A stretch of 64,000 bases of DNA from Streptomyces odontomachi (GCF_024435355.1 NZ_JAMJWG010000012.1:186001-250000); one strand, 5' to 3'; positions 51,411 through 60,537 are shown, counted from the stretch's first letter. Notes: generated by a model not told the origin, from the sequence alone. Translations and numbers: made by a program.

Positions 51411-53327
51411 CTAGCCGTGCTTTGCGCGCGATGCTGCGCGCGCACGCTCGCGCGCGTCCAAGTTCACCTTGCGGATCCGCACCGCCTCCGGCGTCACCTC
51501 CACGCACTCGTCGTCGCGGCAGAACTCCAGCGACTGTTCGAGGGAGAGCTTGCGCGGCGGCACGATCGACTCGGCGATGTCGGACGTGGAGGAGCGGATG
51601 TTGGTGAGCTTCTTCTCCTTGGTGATGTTCACGTCCATGTCGTCGGAGCGGGAGTTCTCGCCGACGATCATGCCTTCGTAGACCTCGGTGCCGGGCTCCA
51701 CGAAGAGCACGCCGCGCTCCTGGAGGTTGGTCATCGCGAACGCGGTGACCGCGCCCGTGCGGTCGGCGACCAGGGAACCGTTGCTGCGGGTGGTCAGCGT
51801 GCCGAACCACGGCTCGTGGCCCTCGTGGATGCTGTGCCCGATGCCGGTGCCGCGGGTGCTGGTGAGGAACTCGGTGCGGAAGCCGATCAGGCCGCGGGAC
51901 GGCACGACGAACTCCATGCGGACCCAGCCGGAGCCGTGGTTGGACATGTTGTCCATCCGGCCCTTGCGGACGCCCATCAGCTGGGTGACGGCGCCCATGT
52001 GCTCCTCGGGCACGTCGATGGTCATGCGCTCGACCGGCTCGTGCAGCTTGCCGTCGACCTCCTTGGTGACGACCTGCGGCTTGCCGACGGTCAGCTCGTA
52101 GCCCTCGCGGCGCATGGTCTCCACGAGGATCGCCAGCGCCAGCTCGCCGCGGCCCTGCACCTCCCAGGTGTCCGGGCGCTCGGTGTCCAGCACGCGCAGG
52201 CTGACGTTGCCGACCAGCTCGCGGTCCAGACGGTCCTTGACCTGGCGGGCGGTGACCTTGCGGTCCTTGACGGCTGCCTTGGCGTCCGCGCCCTTGCCGG
52301 TGCCGCCACGGCCGACCAGCGGGGAGGTGTTGGTGCCGATGGTCATGGAGATCGCCGGCTCGTCGACGGTGATCAGCGGCAGCGCGACGGGGTTCTCCGG
52401 GTCGGCCAGCGTCTCGCCGATCATGATGTCGGGGATACCGGCGACGGCGCAGATGTCGCCGGGACCGGCCTTCTCGGCCGCCTTGCGGGTCAGCGCCTCG
52501 GTCATCATCAGCTCGCTGATGCGGACGTTCGCCACCGAGCCGTCCCGCCGGATCCAGGCCACCGTCTGGCCCTTGCGCAGCTCGCCCTGCTCGACCCGGA
52601 GCAGCGCGATACGGCCCAGGAAGTTGTCGGCGTCCAGGTTGGTGACATGGGCCTGGAGGGGGGCGTCCGGCTCGTAGGAGGGGGCCGGCACGGTCTCCAG
52701 GATCGTCGTGAAGAACGGCTCCAGGTTGGTGCTGTCCGCGGGAACGGTGCCGTCCTCGGGCTTGGTCAGCGAGGCGACGCCGTCACGGGCGCACGCGTAG
52801 ACGATCGGGAACTCGATCTGCTCCTCGTCCGCCTCCAGGTCCAGGAACAGCTCGTACGTCTCGTTCACGACCTCGTCGATACGGGAGTCGGAGCGGTCCG
52901 TCTTGTTGATGCACAGGATGACCGGCATCCGCGCCTGGAGCGCCTTGCGCAGCACGAAACGGGTCTGCGGGAGGGGGCCTTCCGAGGCGTCCACCAGCAG
53001 TACCACCGCGTCGACCATCGACAGGCCGCGCTCCACCTCGCCACCGAAGTCGGCGTGGCCGGGGGTGTCGATGATGTTGATCGTGACCGGGTCGCCGCCC
53101 TGCTTGGGGTGGTACTTCACGGCGGTGTTCTTCGCCAGGATCGTGATGCCCTTCTCACGTTCCAGGTCGTTGGAGTCCATGACCCGGTCGTCGACCTGGT
53201 CCAGCTGGTGCGCGGCGAAGGCGCCGGCCTGCTTGAGCATGGCGTCGACCAGGGTGGTCTTGCCATGGTCGACATGGGCGACGATGGCGACATTGCGGAT
53301 GTCGTGACGGTCGACGGTACGAGCCAT
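51411..53327 (-). CDS. typA: TypA/BipA ribosome-associated GTPase
   Basis: 638 residues. G1 AHVDHGKTT, G2/switch NDLEREKGITILAKN, G3 DTPGHADFGGEVER, G4 NKTD, then the EF-G-like domains and the TypA-specific C-terminal domain (GYELTVGKPQVVTKEVDG..., NHGSGWVRMEFVVPSRGLIGFRTEFL). Translational GTPase involved in ribosome biogenesis and stress. The long Pro-rich open frame upstream of the ATG at 53327 is not conserved. Confidence 0.96.
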   Translation of the reverse strand: MARTVDRHDIRNVAIVAHVDHGKTTLVDAMLKQAGAFAAHQLDQVDDRVMDSNDLEREKGITILAKNTAVKYHPKQGGDPVTINIIDTPGHADFGGEVERGLSMVDAVVLLVDASEGPLPQTRFVLRKALQARMPVILCINKTDRSDSRIDEVVNETYELFLDLEADEEQIEFPIVYACARDGVASLTKPEDGTVPADSTNLEPFFTTILETVPAPSYEPDAPLQAHVTNLDADNFLGRIALLRVEQGELRKGQTVAWIRRDGSVANVRISELMMTEALTRKAAEKAGPGDICAVAGIPDIMIGETLADPENPVALPLITVDEPAISMTIGTNTSPLVGRGGTGKGADAKAAVKDRKVTARQVKDRLDRELVGNVSLRVLDTERPDTWEVQGRGELALAILVETMRREGYELTVGKPQVVTKEVDGKLHEPVERMTIDVPEEHMGAVTQLMGVRKGRMDNMSNHGSGWVRMEFVVPSRGLIGFRTEFLTSTRGTGIGHSIHEGHEPWFGTLTTRSNGSLVADRTGAVTAFAMTNLQERGVLFVEPGTEVYEGMIVGENSRSDDMDVNITKEKKLTNIRSSTSDIAESIVPPRKLSLEQSLEFCRDDECVEVTPEAVRIRKVNLDARERARAASRAKHG

Positions 53328-53739
53328 GGTGCGGCGCTTCTCCCGGAGTGAGTGATCGGCTGCGCCTTGTGCTTCTCGTCGGCGCCAGTGCCGGGCGCGC
53401 ACGCCTCGGCTGTCCTCTCCATGGTACGGGGCGTACCGGGACGCTCCGATCGGTGGAGCGGCATGGCGGTGCCGGGGCACCGGTGCGCTGCCCCGCCGGT
53501 GCCCCCGCCCCCTGCTCATGTGGGGCTCCGCCGCGGGTGCCGGGTGCCGGCTGCCGCGGCCCGGCGGGCCGGACGCGGCGGAGACCACCGGTTACGGACG
53601 GTGACCAGTCCGGGGCGTGCGCCGCCCCTTCAGCCGTCGTCCCCGTCCTCCGTCTCGTCCCCCGCTCCCTCCCCCGTCCTCCGTCTCGTCCCCCGCTCCC
53701 TCCCCCGTCCTCCGTCTCGTCCTCCGCTCCCTCCCCGTC
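53328..53739. other. intergenic region with 31-bp tandem repeat
   Basis: About 410 bp between typA and the oxygenase gene. The right end is a minisatellite (53645-53736). The rest is GC-rich sequence with no supported gene. Confidence 0.5.
53645..53736. repeat. 31-bp tandem repeat at the oxygenase stop codon
   Basis: Three units (53645-53675, 53676-53706, 53707-53736), nearly identical, each beginning GTCCTCCGTCTCGTCC on the plus strand. On the minus strand they extend the acidic-tail coding sequence past the TAA (53740-53742), suggesting expansion from within the gene. Confidence 0.85.
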
Positions 53740-55785
53740 TTACGCTTCCTCCTCGTCTTCCTCTTCTTCCTCCTCGTCGTCCCCGTCCTCGTCGTCCGTC
53801 TCCTCTTCCTCCTCCAGCTCGCCGTCCCGGTACTCCAGCTCGTCGGCCCACTCCATGAGGTGCTCCGCCAGCGTGCTCTCCTCGTCGAAGGCGAAGTCCT
53901 CCATCCACCACGGGGCCGACCGGCTGCCGCCGTCGGTGAGGCCGGACGTCAATTGGGAGTCGACGGCGCTCACCCAGCGGCCCCACCCTTCGTCGTCGCT
54001 CTCGTAACTGATCACGGGGACGGGCACGGTCGCCTGTTCGTGCTTGATCATCCAGCTGTTGCGGAAGAAGTCGAACCGCAGGTGGTAGCAGTCGCCGGAG
54101 TCGGTGAAGGTGATCGGGGGAACGAGGAAGTGGGCGACGCCGACCCTGGGCCCGACGTTGATGTAGGAGGGGGCGTCCTCGACACCGGACTGGCAGGCGG
54201 CGAAGTTCACCGGGGTCAGCGACTTCTTTCCGAGCACATGGATGGTGTCGCCCTGGACCAGGAACCTGTCCGGATCGATCAGCACGTCCTCACCGAGCAT
54301 CAGCACCGGCGCCGGCATGATGTGCGCCTTCGCGAACGACTGGGCGTCCTCGTACAGTTCGATCACCTCCCACTCCCGGGTCTCGTGGACGTAGTCCTCC
54401 CCGGCCCCGGCGTGGAACGGGCAGCACGCGCCGCCGGTGTAGTCCTCCTGCTCCTCCGGTTCGGGAAAGAGCAACGCCTTGTCGAACGGCAGCACGGCCG
54501 GCCCGCTCTGCTTCCCCGCTTCGTGCTGCCTGGCCGCCAGGAACCCGGGGATCCAGTCGGCGTCTTCGGCCTCGACGACCTCGGTCGCACACATCGAGCG
54601 GAAGGCCTTGTCACCGAGCTTGCAGTTGAAGTGGTCGAGCAGCGCGAGCGCGGCGCACTCGGTGAGCGAGAGGGTGTCGCTCTTGGGAAACCAGAAGTCG
54701 TAGCCGTTGGCGACGAAGTGCACGCCGCGGAACTCCTTGTGGAGGAACGGCTCGGGACCGGCGGCCGGGGCCAGGCCATGCCAGTGGGCCTCGGCCACCC
54801 GGTTGTAGTACGCGTCCGCGTGCCGGGCCAGCTCCGGGGCGAAGACGCTCTCACCGGTCAGGTAGCAGGCCTTGCTGAACAGGGCGCCGATGCCCGGATC
54901 ATGGCTGGTTTCGGTACCGGTGTAGATCAGTTCGGTGCGCAGGAAGACCTTGCGGCCGGCGAGGTAAGGGGCGCCCTCGTGCTCGTGACGCTGGTCGAAG
55001 AGCACGCAGGTGAACGCGTCGATGTCGGTCAGCGTGCCGCCCTCGCCCAGGTCGAGCACGGGGTCCCCGGACCCACCGGTCAGGTACACCAGCAGCGTGT
55101 AGCGCGAGACGTGCCCGCGTCCGGCGTCGTAGTAGGGCGTGTCGAGGTGGCGGTGGAAGTTGCTGTCGCCCGGCTCGAAACGATTGCAGCGGAACACCGG
55201 GTTCACATGCGAGAAGCCCTCTTCCAGCCGCTCGGGCAGCACCTTGGCCACCGCGCCGGTGAGCGCGTCGGCGAGCAGCGCGGAGTGGAAGATGAAGCGT
55301 TCGCCGCCGCGGGAGTTCGCGTTCAGCGGCGGGACGTAGAGCCCCAGGGCGTCCAGCCGGGTGAGGCGGGCACGGATGTCGTCCCCGAGCCGGAGCCGGA
55401 ACGTGTACACGCCCTCGGCCAGCTCCGTGGGCTCGCTCGGCACCACGTCCAGCGGGACGGCCTCGAACAGCCGGTCCAGCGGCACGATGTTCTCGAACGT
55501 GCGGAACGACAGCTCACACGGGTCGACGAAGACCGCCGCCAGATACGGTGCCGCGGCGCTCGGCCGGGCGAAGAGATCGCGGACCTCTGCGGGTATGCGC
55601 TCCGCGGTCACGAAGCGCACCTGCTTGTGCCGCGCCGTCGGGTGCCAGCACACCCCGAGTCCGTCCAGGGTCGCGGCGGGCTCGGCGTCCGTCGCCGCCA
55701 CCTCGGCACGGTACCGGGCGACCTCCTCCTCGGACGCCGCCCCGGCGGACAGGGCGAAGAAACGGTCACGAAGCTGCGTGCTCAT
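53740..55785 (-). CDS. prolyl 4-hydroxylase-like Fe(II)/2-oxoglutarate oxygenase, multidomain
   Basis: 681 residues. The oxygenase core is at about 205-290: HxD in FHRHLDTP (His213, Asp215), distal His269 in HEHEG, and Lys279 ten residues later in AGRKVFLRTEL, the P4H arrangement for iron and 2-oxoglutarate. About 200 residues precede it and about 360 follow (GGACCPFHAGAGEDY; RFDFFRNSWMIKHE), which I do not recognise. The C-terminus is an acidic run (about residues 655-681, mostly E/D). The ATG at 55785 with GGAGGAG overlaps the upstream LRR gene by 4 bp. Substrate unknown; protein-residue hydroxylation is plausible. Confidence 0.8.
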   Translation of the reverse strand: MSTQLRDRFFALSAGAASEEEVARYRAEVAATDAEPAATLDGLGVCWHPTARHKQVRFVTAERIPAEVRDLFARPSAAAPYLAAVFVDPCELSFRTFENIVPLDRLFEAVPLDVVPSEPTELAEGVYTFRLRLGDDIRARLTRLDALGLYVPPLNANSRGGERFIFHSALLADALTGAVAKVLPERLEEGFSHVNPVFRCNRFEPGDSNFHRHLDTPYYDAGRGHVSRYTLLVYLTGGSGDPVLDLGEGGTLTDIDAFTCVLFDQRHEHEGAPYLAGRKVFLRTELIYTGTETSHDPGIGALFSKACYLTGESVFAPELARHADAYYNRVAEAHWHGLAPAAGPEPFLHKEFRGVHFVANGYDFWFPKSDTLSLTECAALALLDHFNCKLGDKAFRSMCATEVVEAEDADWIPGFLAARQHEAGKQSGPAVLPFDKALLFPEPEEQEDYTGGACCPFHAGAGEDYVHETREWEVIELYEDAQSFAKAHIMPAPVLMLGEDVLIDPDRFLVQGDTIHVLGKKSLTPVNFAACQSGVEDAPSYINVGPRVGVAHFLVPPITFTDSGDCYHLRFDFFRNSWMIKHEQATVPVPVISYESDDEGWGRWVSAVDSQLTSGLTDGGSRSAPWWMEDFAFDEESTLAEHLMEWADELEYRDGELEEEEETDDEDGDDEEEEEEDEEEA

Positions 55786-56684
55786 ACGCTCCTCCAGTAA
55801 CTGCGCAGCACGGGCGAGAGCCGGCGGGACGACGCCAGCGCGGCCACGCCCTCTTCTCCGATGTCGTCGGGGTCGAGGAACAGCCGCTGTAGCGAGCCGG
55901 CGAACGGCGCCTCGGCCAGTGCCTTCGCGCCTTCCTCGCCGATCGCGTTGTACCGCAGGTCCAGGTCGGTGAGCTGGTCGAACAGCCACAGCAGACGCAC
56001 ACCGTCAGCGGTGACGCCGTTGTACTGCAACCGCAACCGCCGCAGGCGGTTGAACCGCGCCGTCGCGGCGAACGCGGCGAGGCCGGCGTCGCCGATGCCG
56101 CAGTACCGCAGGTCGAGCGCGGTGAGCCGGTCGGTGAGGAGCTCGGCGAGCAGGCTCGTGCCGGACTCTCCGACAGGGAGATAGGACAGGTCGAGCTCCG
56201 TGAGCCGATCGAGGCTGAGGCCCACGAGGGCGCCGATGTCGACGGGGCGCGTGCGCCCGTCGCCCTCGTCATCCTCGTCCGCATCGCCGTCGTCTGCGTC
56301 GTCCGCGGCGGGGGCGGCGTCGTCCGCCGGGCGGATCCGCAGCCCGGTGACGAAGCGCCCCTCCAGGGCCTGCTCGATCAGCTTCGGGGCCTCGTCCGAC
56401 CACGTCACGCCGACCTTCGTGGCGAACCCGTTCCGGCGCGCCAGGACGGACACGCCCGGCGGCAGCTCGGCGTTCCACTCCGGCTGGTGCCGCTCCGTCA
56501 GCGCGGCCATCTCGGCCGACAGCGCCTCGGCGTCGGCCGGGCCGACATGTCTCAGGCGGTGCTCAAGCAGGATCAGGGTGCCGCGCGGGTCGCCCTGTTC
56601 GACGAGGGCGTCGGCGTACGAGTGCCATGCGGCGACGTCATCGGGGTCGTCCCGCAGCAGTTGTTCGAGAACCGCAACTTCCAT
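55782..56684 (-). CDS. leucine-rich-repeat protein with TIGR02996-like N-terminal domain
   Basis: 300 residues. Residues 1-45 (LEQLLRDDPDDVAAWHSYADALVEQGDPRGTLILLEHRL) resemble the repeat-companion domain TIGR02996 known mainly from planctomycetes and myxobacteria. A middle domain has an acidic loop (DDADDGDADEDDEGDG), then five or six LRRs (LTELDLSYLPV, LTALDLRYCGIGDAGL, LRRLRLQYNGV, LTDLDLRYNAIGEEG, LQRLFLDPDDIGEEG). It is coupled to the 2OG-oxygenase by ATGA overlap. A TAGTCT with 7-nt gap suggests a leaderless start. Likely a protein-interaction partner or substrate adaptor. Confidence 0.85.
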   Translation of the reverse strand: MEVAVLEQLLRDDPDDVAAWHSYADALVEQGDPRGTLILLEHRLRHVGPADAEALSAEMAALTERHQPEWNAELPPGVSVLARRNGFATKVGVTWSDEAPKLIEQALEGRFVTGLRIRPADDAAPAADDADDGDADEDDEGDGRTRPVDIGALVGLSLDRLTELDLSYLPVGESGTSLLAELLTDRLTALDLRYCGIGDAGLAAFAATARFNRLRRLRLQYNGVTADGVRLLWLFDQLTDLDLRYNAIGEEGAKALAEAPFAGSLQRLFLDPDDIGEEGVAALASSRRLSPVLRSYWRSV

Positions 56685-56691
56685 GCGCCAG

Positions 56692-56697
56692 AGACTA
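56692..56697 (-). promoter_or_regulatory. -10 element (leaderless) of the LRR/oxygenase operon
   Basis: TAGTCT on the minus strand, 7 nt before the ATG at 56684; no Shine-Dalgarno. Confidence 0.5.
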
Positions 56698-56770
56698 GAA
56701 GGAGGCACTGTCAGGTGCCCTACAGGCCTGGCAGTAGGCGACGTCACAAACCCGGCAGTACGCGACGCCC

Positions 56771-56828
56771 CCGCGGCGGGCACCGGCGGCCGGAGGTCTG
56801 AGCCGTCGGCCGCCGGTACCCGCCGCGG
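56771..56828 (-). terminator. large hairpin terminator after the LpqW-like gene
   Basis: 22-bp arms (56771-56792 with 56807-56828; one mismatch) with a 14-nt loop, 10 bp past the stop of the leftward lipoprotein gene. Confidence 0.8.
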
Positions 56829-56838
56829 GGTGGGCCGG

Positions 56839-59226
56839 TCACTCTCCGCCGCTGGACGGGGCCTTGCCGGGCGTCACGGACGCGCTCGGCGTCGCCGACC
56901 GGTGCTCGGCGTTCGGTCCTGCGGCGCCGTGCGAGGAGTGCGCCCGGGACCCGGCGGCGCCGCCCTTGCGGAAGCCGATGTCCTCGTACCGCGGGTCCTC
57001 GAAGCCGAACGCGCCCACGTTCGCGAGATCGGTGCGCACCGCCACCAGCTGGGGCCGCTGGTACAGCGGGATCGATCCGGCCTCCGCCCAGATCCGGGCG
57101 TCCGCCTTCTTGATCAGGTCGCGTGCCTTGCCGCCGTCGAGCTCGGTGAGCGCCTGGTCGAAGAGCTGGTCGATGTGGTCGGTGCCGACCCGGGTGTAGT
57201 TCTGCTCGACGTTCAGCGAGCCGTCGGCACCCGGCACCGGCTTGGCGAAGATCGGCCGGGCGTCGGTGGCCGGGAAGGCGGAGCCGGGCCAGGAGTACAG
57301 GGCCAGGTCGTACTGGCCGGCCGCGATGTGGTCGTTGAAGTAGCTGTCGTCGGCGACCCGGGTCGTCACCGTGCGGATGCCGATGCCGGCGAGCATCCGG
57401 GCGATGCGGTTGCCGACCGCCCGCAGCGCCTCGGATCCGGGGCCGGAGGGCAGCACCAGGCGCAACGAGAGCGGCTTGCCGTTCTTGACGAGCTGGGCCG
57501 CGCCCGCTCCCGCGGGGGCCGCCGTGCCCTTCGGGGCGTAGGCGCCGGCCGCGCCCTCCCGGTCGGGGTGCTGCCGGCCGTCCTGCCGTGCCGCCGCCTC
57601 GGTGTGGTCGATCTGCCCGGCGTCGGCTCGGGCAGGGCGGGCGGTGAGGGCCTCGGTCCAGGCCGCAGAGAGGGCCGCCGACTGGGCCCTGGCGCGCTCC
57701 GGTGCGGGCGACGCCGGGTGGCCCTGGGTGGCGTGCTTGCCGTCCTGGGCCGGGTGCTTGCCGTCCTGCGTGGACCCGTGCTCGCCGCCGGCGGCCTTCT
57801 TGCCCGGCTCGGCGGCCTCCTTCTTCTTGTCGTTCCGGGCGTTCTTCTCGGTCTCGCCCTTGACCGTGCCGCCGCGCTCCCAGCCCGCGTCGGCGAGCAG
57901 CGCCTGGGCCTTGGCCGTGTCCTGCTTGCCGAGCGCCCCGCTGCCGTCCGCGTACGCGTCCTGGCCGGCCAGTGCGAGGTGGCTGCCGACCGTCTTCACG
58001 GGCAGCCCGAGGGGCTTGAGGACGAGGCGGGCCAGCGCCTTGCGGTCGATGGCGCGAGCCACGGCGCGGCGCACCCGCTCGTCGGCGAGCGGGCCGCTGG
58101 AACCGTTGAGGGCGAGCTGCGTGTAGGCGGGCTCGAAGGATTTGCGGACGGCGAAGTGCCGCAGGGCGTCCTGCACGGCCGCCACCCGGCCGGTGCGGCG
58201 CCCCTTGCCGTCGTCGGAGCCGGCCTCGGTGCCCGACGACGCGGTGGCCTCGGCCGACGCGGTTGCCGACGCGGCGGTCGAGGCGGCGGTCGAGGCGGCA
58301 GCGGACGGCGAGACGCTGCCGCGGAGGCCGCCGCCCGTACCCTTGCCGTCCGCGGCCCGTGCGATGCGCCTGGCGTCGTCGGTGTCGACGTCGGCGATGT
58401 CGACGGTGCCCGCCGAGAGCGCCGCGACCCGCTTGTTCCGCGGTACCTCCTTGAACACGATCGTGGCGAGCTTGGCCCGCTTGCCCCACCACCGCGGGTT
58501 GCGGTGCAGCGTGACCTCGCCGTGCGCTGCGTCGAACTTGGCGAGCGTGAAGGGCCCCGCGGTCGCCTTGAGCTTCCGGCGCGCACCGTCGTTGAACGTG
58601 TCGGGGCTGCCCATCACCTGTTTGGGGTACAGCGGCGTGAACAGGGAACGCCAGTCCGCATACGGCTGGTTGAAGGTGACCCGGACCTCGCTGTCGTCCT
58701 TGCCGGGCGTGATCCTCTCGATACGGTCGTAGCCGGCGTTGCGGGCCGTCCAGAACGCGGTGTTCTTGCCGGACAGGGCGTGCCACTGGGCGGTGAAGTC
58801 CAGCGCCGAGATGCGCCGGCCGTCGCTCCACACCGCCTTCGGGCTGAGCTTGTAGCGCACCACCTGCTTGGGCTTGGTGTCGACGACCTCGGCGGACTTG
58901 AGGTAATCGGCGTTGCGCTGCGCGCGGCCCCGCTCGTCGATCCGGAACAGGGCCGGCAGTACGGCGCCGGCGACGCGCCCGGTGGCGGTGTCCGCGTCGG
59001 CCTGGAAGGTGTTGAGGGTCTGCGGCGTACCGTCGACGGCCCAGCGGACCGTCCCGCCGCCGCGCACCTCGCCACGGGCCGCCGGCGCGACGTCCTGGGC
59101 GGCAGCCGGGGCGCCGGAGCCGTCGTGGCCCGAACCGCAGCCGGCCAGCGTCGGTACGGCGAGCACGCCGGTCGTCAGAATCGCGACGGACCGCGGCAGC
59201 CGCGGTCGAGCGCCGTCGTGGGACAT
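56839..59226 (-). CDS. LpqW-like substrate-binding-family lipoprotein
   Basis: 795 residues. Lipobox LAGC with Cys30. SBP family 5 body (GTVRWAVDGTPQTLNTFQAD, SPKAVWSDGRRISALDFTAQWHAL). Two low-complexity insertions interrupt it: Ala/Ser/Thr-rich at about residues 300-340, and a Lys/Gly/His-rich stretch with QDGKHPA-type repeats (about 460-560). The C-terminal lobe (YFNDHIAAGQYDLALYSWPGSAFP) is intact. In mycobacteria LpqW acts in lipomannan/LAM synthesis rather than uptake, and there is no permease or ATPase nearby, so a non-transport role fits. CCGGAGG before the ATG. Confidence 0.85.
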   Translation of the reverse strand: MSHDGARPRLPRSVAILTTGVLAVPTLAGCGSGHDGSGAPAAAQDVAPAARGEVRGGGTVRWAVDGTPQTLNTFQADADTATGRVAGAVLPALFRIDERGRAQRNADYLKSAEVVDTKPKQVVRYKLSPKAVWSDGRRISALDFTAQWHALSGKNTAFWTARNAGYDRIERITPGKDDSEVRVTFNQPYADWRSLFTPLYPKQVMGSPDTFNDGARRKLKATAGPFTLAKFDAAHGEVTLHRNPRWWGKRAKLATIVFKEVPRNKRVAALSAGTVDIADVDTDDARRIARAADGKGTGGGLRGSVSPSAAASTAASTAASATASAEATASSGTEAGSDDGKGRRTGRVAAVQDALRHFAVRKSFEPAYTQLALNGSSGPLADERVRRAVARAIDRKALARLVLKPLGLPVKTVGSHLALAGQDAYADGSGALGKQDTAKAQALLADAGWERGGTVKGETEKNARNDKKKEAAEPGKKAAGGEHGSTQDGKHPAQDGKHATQGHPASPAPERARAQSAALSAAWTEALTARPARADAGQIDHTEAAARQDGRQHPDREGAAGAYAPKGTAAPAGAGAAQLVKNGKPLSLRLVLPSGPGSEALRAVGNRIARMLAGIGIRTVTTRVADDSYFNDHIAAGQYDLALYSWPGSAFPATDARPIFAKPVPGADGSLNVEQNYTRVGTDHIDQLFDQALTELDGGKARDLIKKADARIWAEAGSIPLYQRPQLVAVRTDLANVGAFGFEDPRYEDIGFRKGGAAGSRAHSSHGAAGPNAEHRSATPSASVTPGKAPSSGGE

Positions 59227-60207
59227 CTGTACTACCTCCGGGGCCGGGCGGTCCCGGCCGCCTGGGGTGCCAGGTCCTGGCCGGGTCGATCACGTTTGGC
59301 GGTATATGGAGCTGATCACATCTATGCGCCCACTGAAGGCGATCCGACGCCCCGCCCCGGGCCGACACGCGCCACGGGCCGGTGAACCCCACTCGCCCGG
59401 ACCAATCCGGTTCGCCCGGGTCGCCCCTGACGGGGTGCCCCAAGGGGGCGCGGGGAACTGCGCGCGCCACCCACCACCGGCCCGGCGGCCCGGCGGCCCG
59501 GCGGCCCGGCCACGACCGAAACACCCCCTCCCAGCCGGTGACGACCTGACGGTCTCGTCGGGGCCGGTCGCGCAGTTCCCCGCGCCCCTTCAGGTGGACT
59601 GGGGGCGCCCCCGAACCGGGTGCGGCGCCCTCTCGTCGTCCTGCGCCATAGGGGCGCGGGGAACTGCGCGAACAACCCCCACCGGCCGACGGCCCGCCTA
59701 CGACCGAAACAGCCCCACCCGGCCGGTGACGACCCGCAGGGTCTCGTCGGGGCCGGTCGCGCAGTTCCCCGCGCCCCTACCGGTGGACCGGAGTGAGGTG
59801 GCCGGGACCACCCCGGCCCACCGAGCGGTGCAAACGCGGGCGTACCCCCCGCGTGGCGCACGCTATGTGACGCGTGAGACACGCCCATTCGCTTGGAATC
59901 CGCGCAGATCCCTTCCCAATACAGGAAGTGACGCGCAACACTCGCAGGCGCATGCTTGACTCGCGGGTTTGTCTTGCGAACTGGCCACCTCGACGCGCGA
60001 GATCCGAGAAAATCAAGCAACTCGGCGACGCGGCAACGTCGCGGCCGGGGACAAGAGAAACACCCGAAGCAGCTCGAGCAACTCAAGAAGGCGACGCCAG
60101 ACGACGACAAGAGAGCACGAAGCGAGCATCGAGGACGGGCACCGAGGACGAGCACCGAGGCGGACCGGACGCGGGGCACAGCGAGAGAGGCCGGAAGAGG
60201 GTACGTC
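59227..60207. other. 980-bp intergenic region upstream of the sdh operon
   Basis: Left half: two inverted pairs of the dispersed 20-mer (59445-59777). Right half (about 59,930-60,195): A/G-rich, lower-GC sequence with many GAGCA/GACGA runs and no conserved frame, probably the promoter and leader of the sdh operon. A TTGACT at 59956 could be a -35 but no matching -10 was found. Confidence 0.45.
59445..59777. repeat. duplicated inverted-repeat unit (dispersed 20-mers)
   Basis: Exact 20-bp copies of GGGGCGCGGGGAACTGCGCG or its complement at 59445-59464, 59569-59588, 59651-59670 and 59758-59777, alternating in orientation, so each pair can fold. Sequence between pairs is also similar (CGACCGAAACA...GCCGGTGACGAC...GTCTCGTCGGGGCCGG in both), implying tandem duplication of a unit of about 200 bp. 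Confidence 0.8.
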
Positions 60208-60522
60208 GTGTCTGCACGTGAGGACTTGACCCTGGCCCAGCGCTACGTCGACGACCCGTGCCGGACCGTAGGGCGCGGCGCGCAGGAGATCGGTGACGGC
60301 CCGGACGTACGGCGCGTTGGCACCGGCACCGGGCGGCTACGCGAGAGCATCACCCTGTTGCGTGAGTCGACTGCGGCGGCCACCCCCATGGCCACCACCC
60401 GCAGGCCCGAGCCGGTCGTGATCCCTGACGGCCCGTACGACAGCTCGCAGTGGACAAAACGCGACAACTTGGACGGTCTGGACGACGAGGGACTCGGCGC
60501 CCAAGGCCGCCACGCACCCTGA
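60208..60522 (+). CDS. small hypothetical protein of the sdh operon
   Basis: 104 residues, polar, no membrane segment, Arg/Thr/Gly-rich, ending GPYDSSQWTKRDNLDGLDDEGLG. The GTG at 60208 has GGAAGAGG upstream. It ends 15 bp before sdhC, so it is probably the first gene of the operon. I recognise no domain; role unknown. Confidence 0.6.
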   Translation: MSAREDLTLAQRYVDDPCRTVGRGAQEIGDGPDVRRVGTGTGRLRESITLLRESTAAATPMATTRRPEPVVIPDGPYDSSQWTKRDNLDGLDDEGLGAQGRHAP

Positions 60523-60537
60523 CCCGAGGAACCCCTG

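Noticed and set aside
56200..59385. 1,061-codon open frame antisense to the LpqW-like gene
   Set aside because: Compositional artefact; the minus-strand gene has a lipobox and family motifs.
59866..59885. TGTGA-containing dyad near 59.87 kb as a Rex operator for sdh
   Set aside because: Half-sites do not match the Rex consensus well (TGTGACGCGTGAGACA) and it lies over 300 bp from the first gene.
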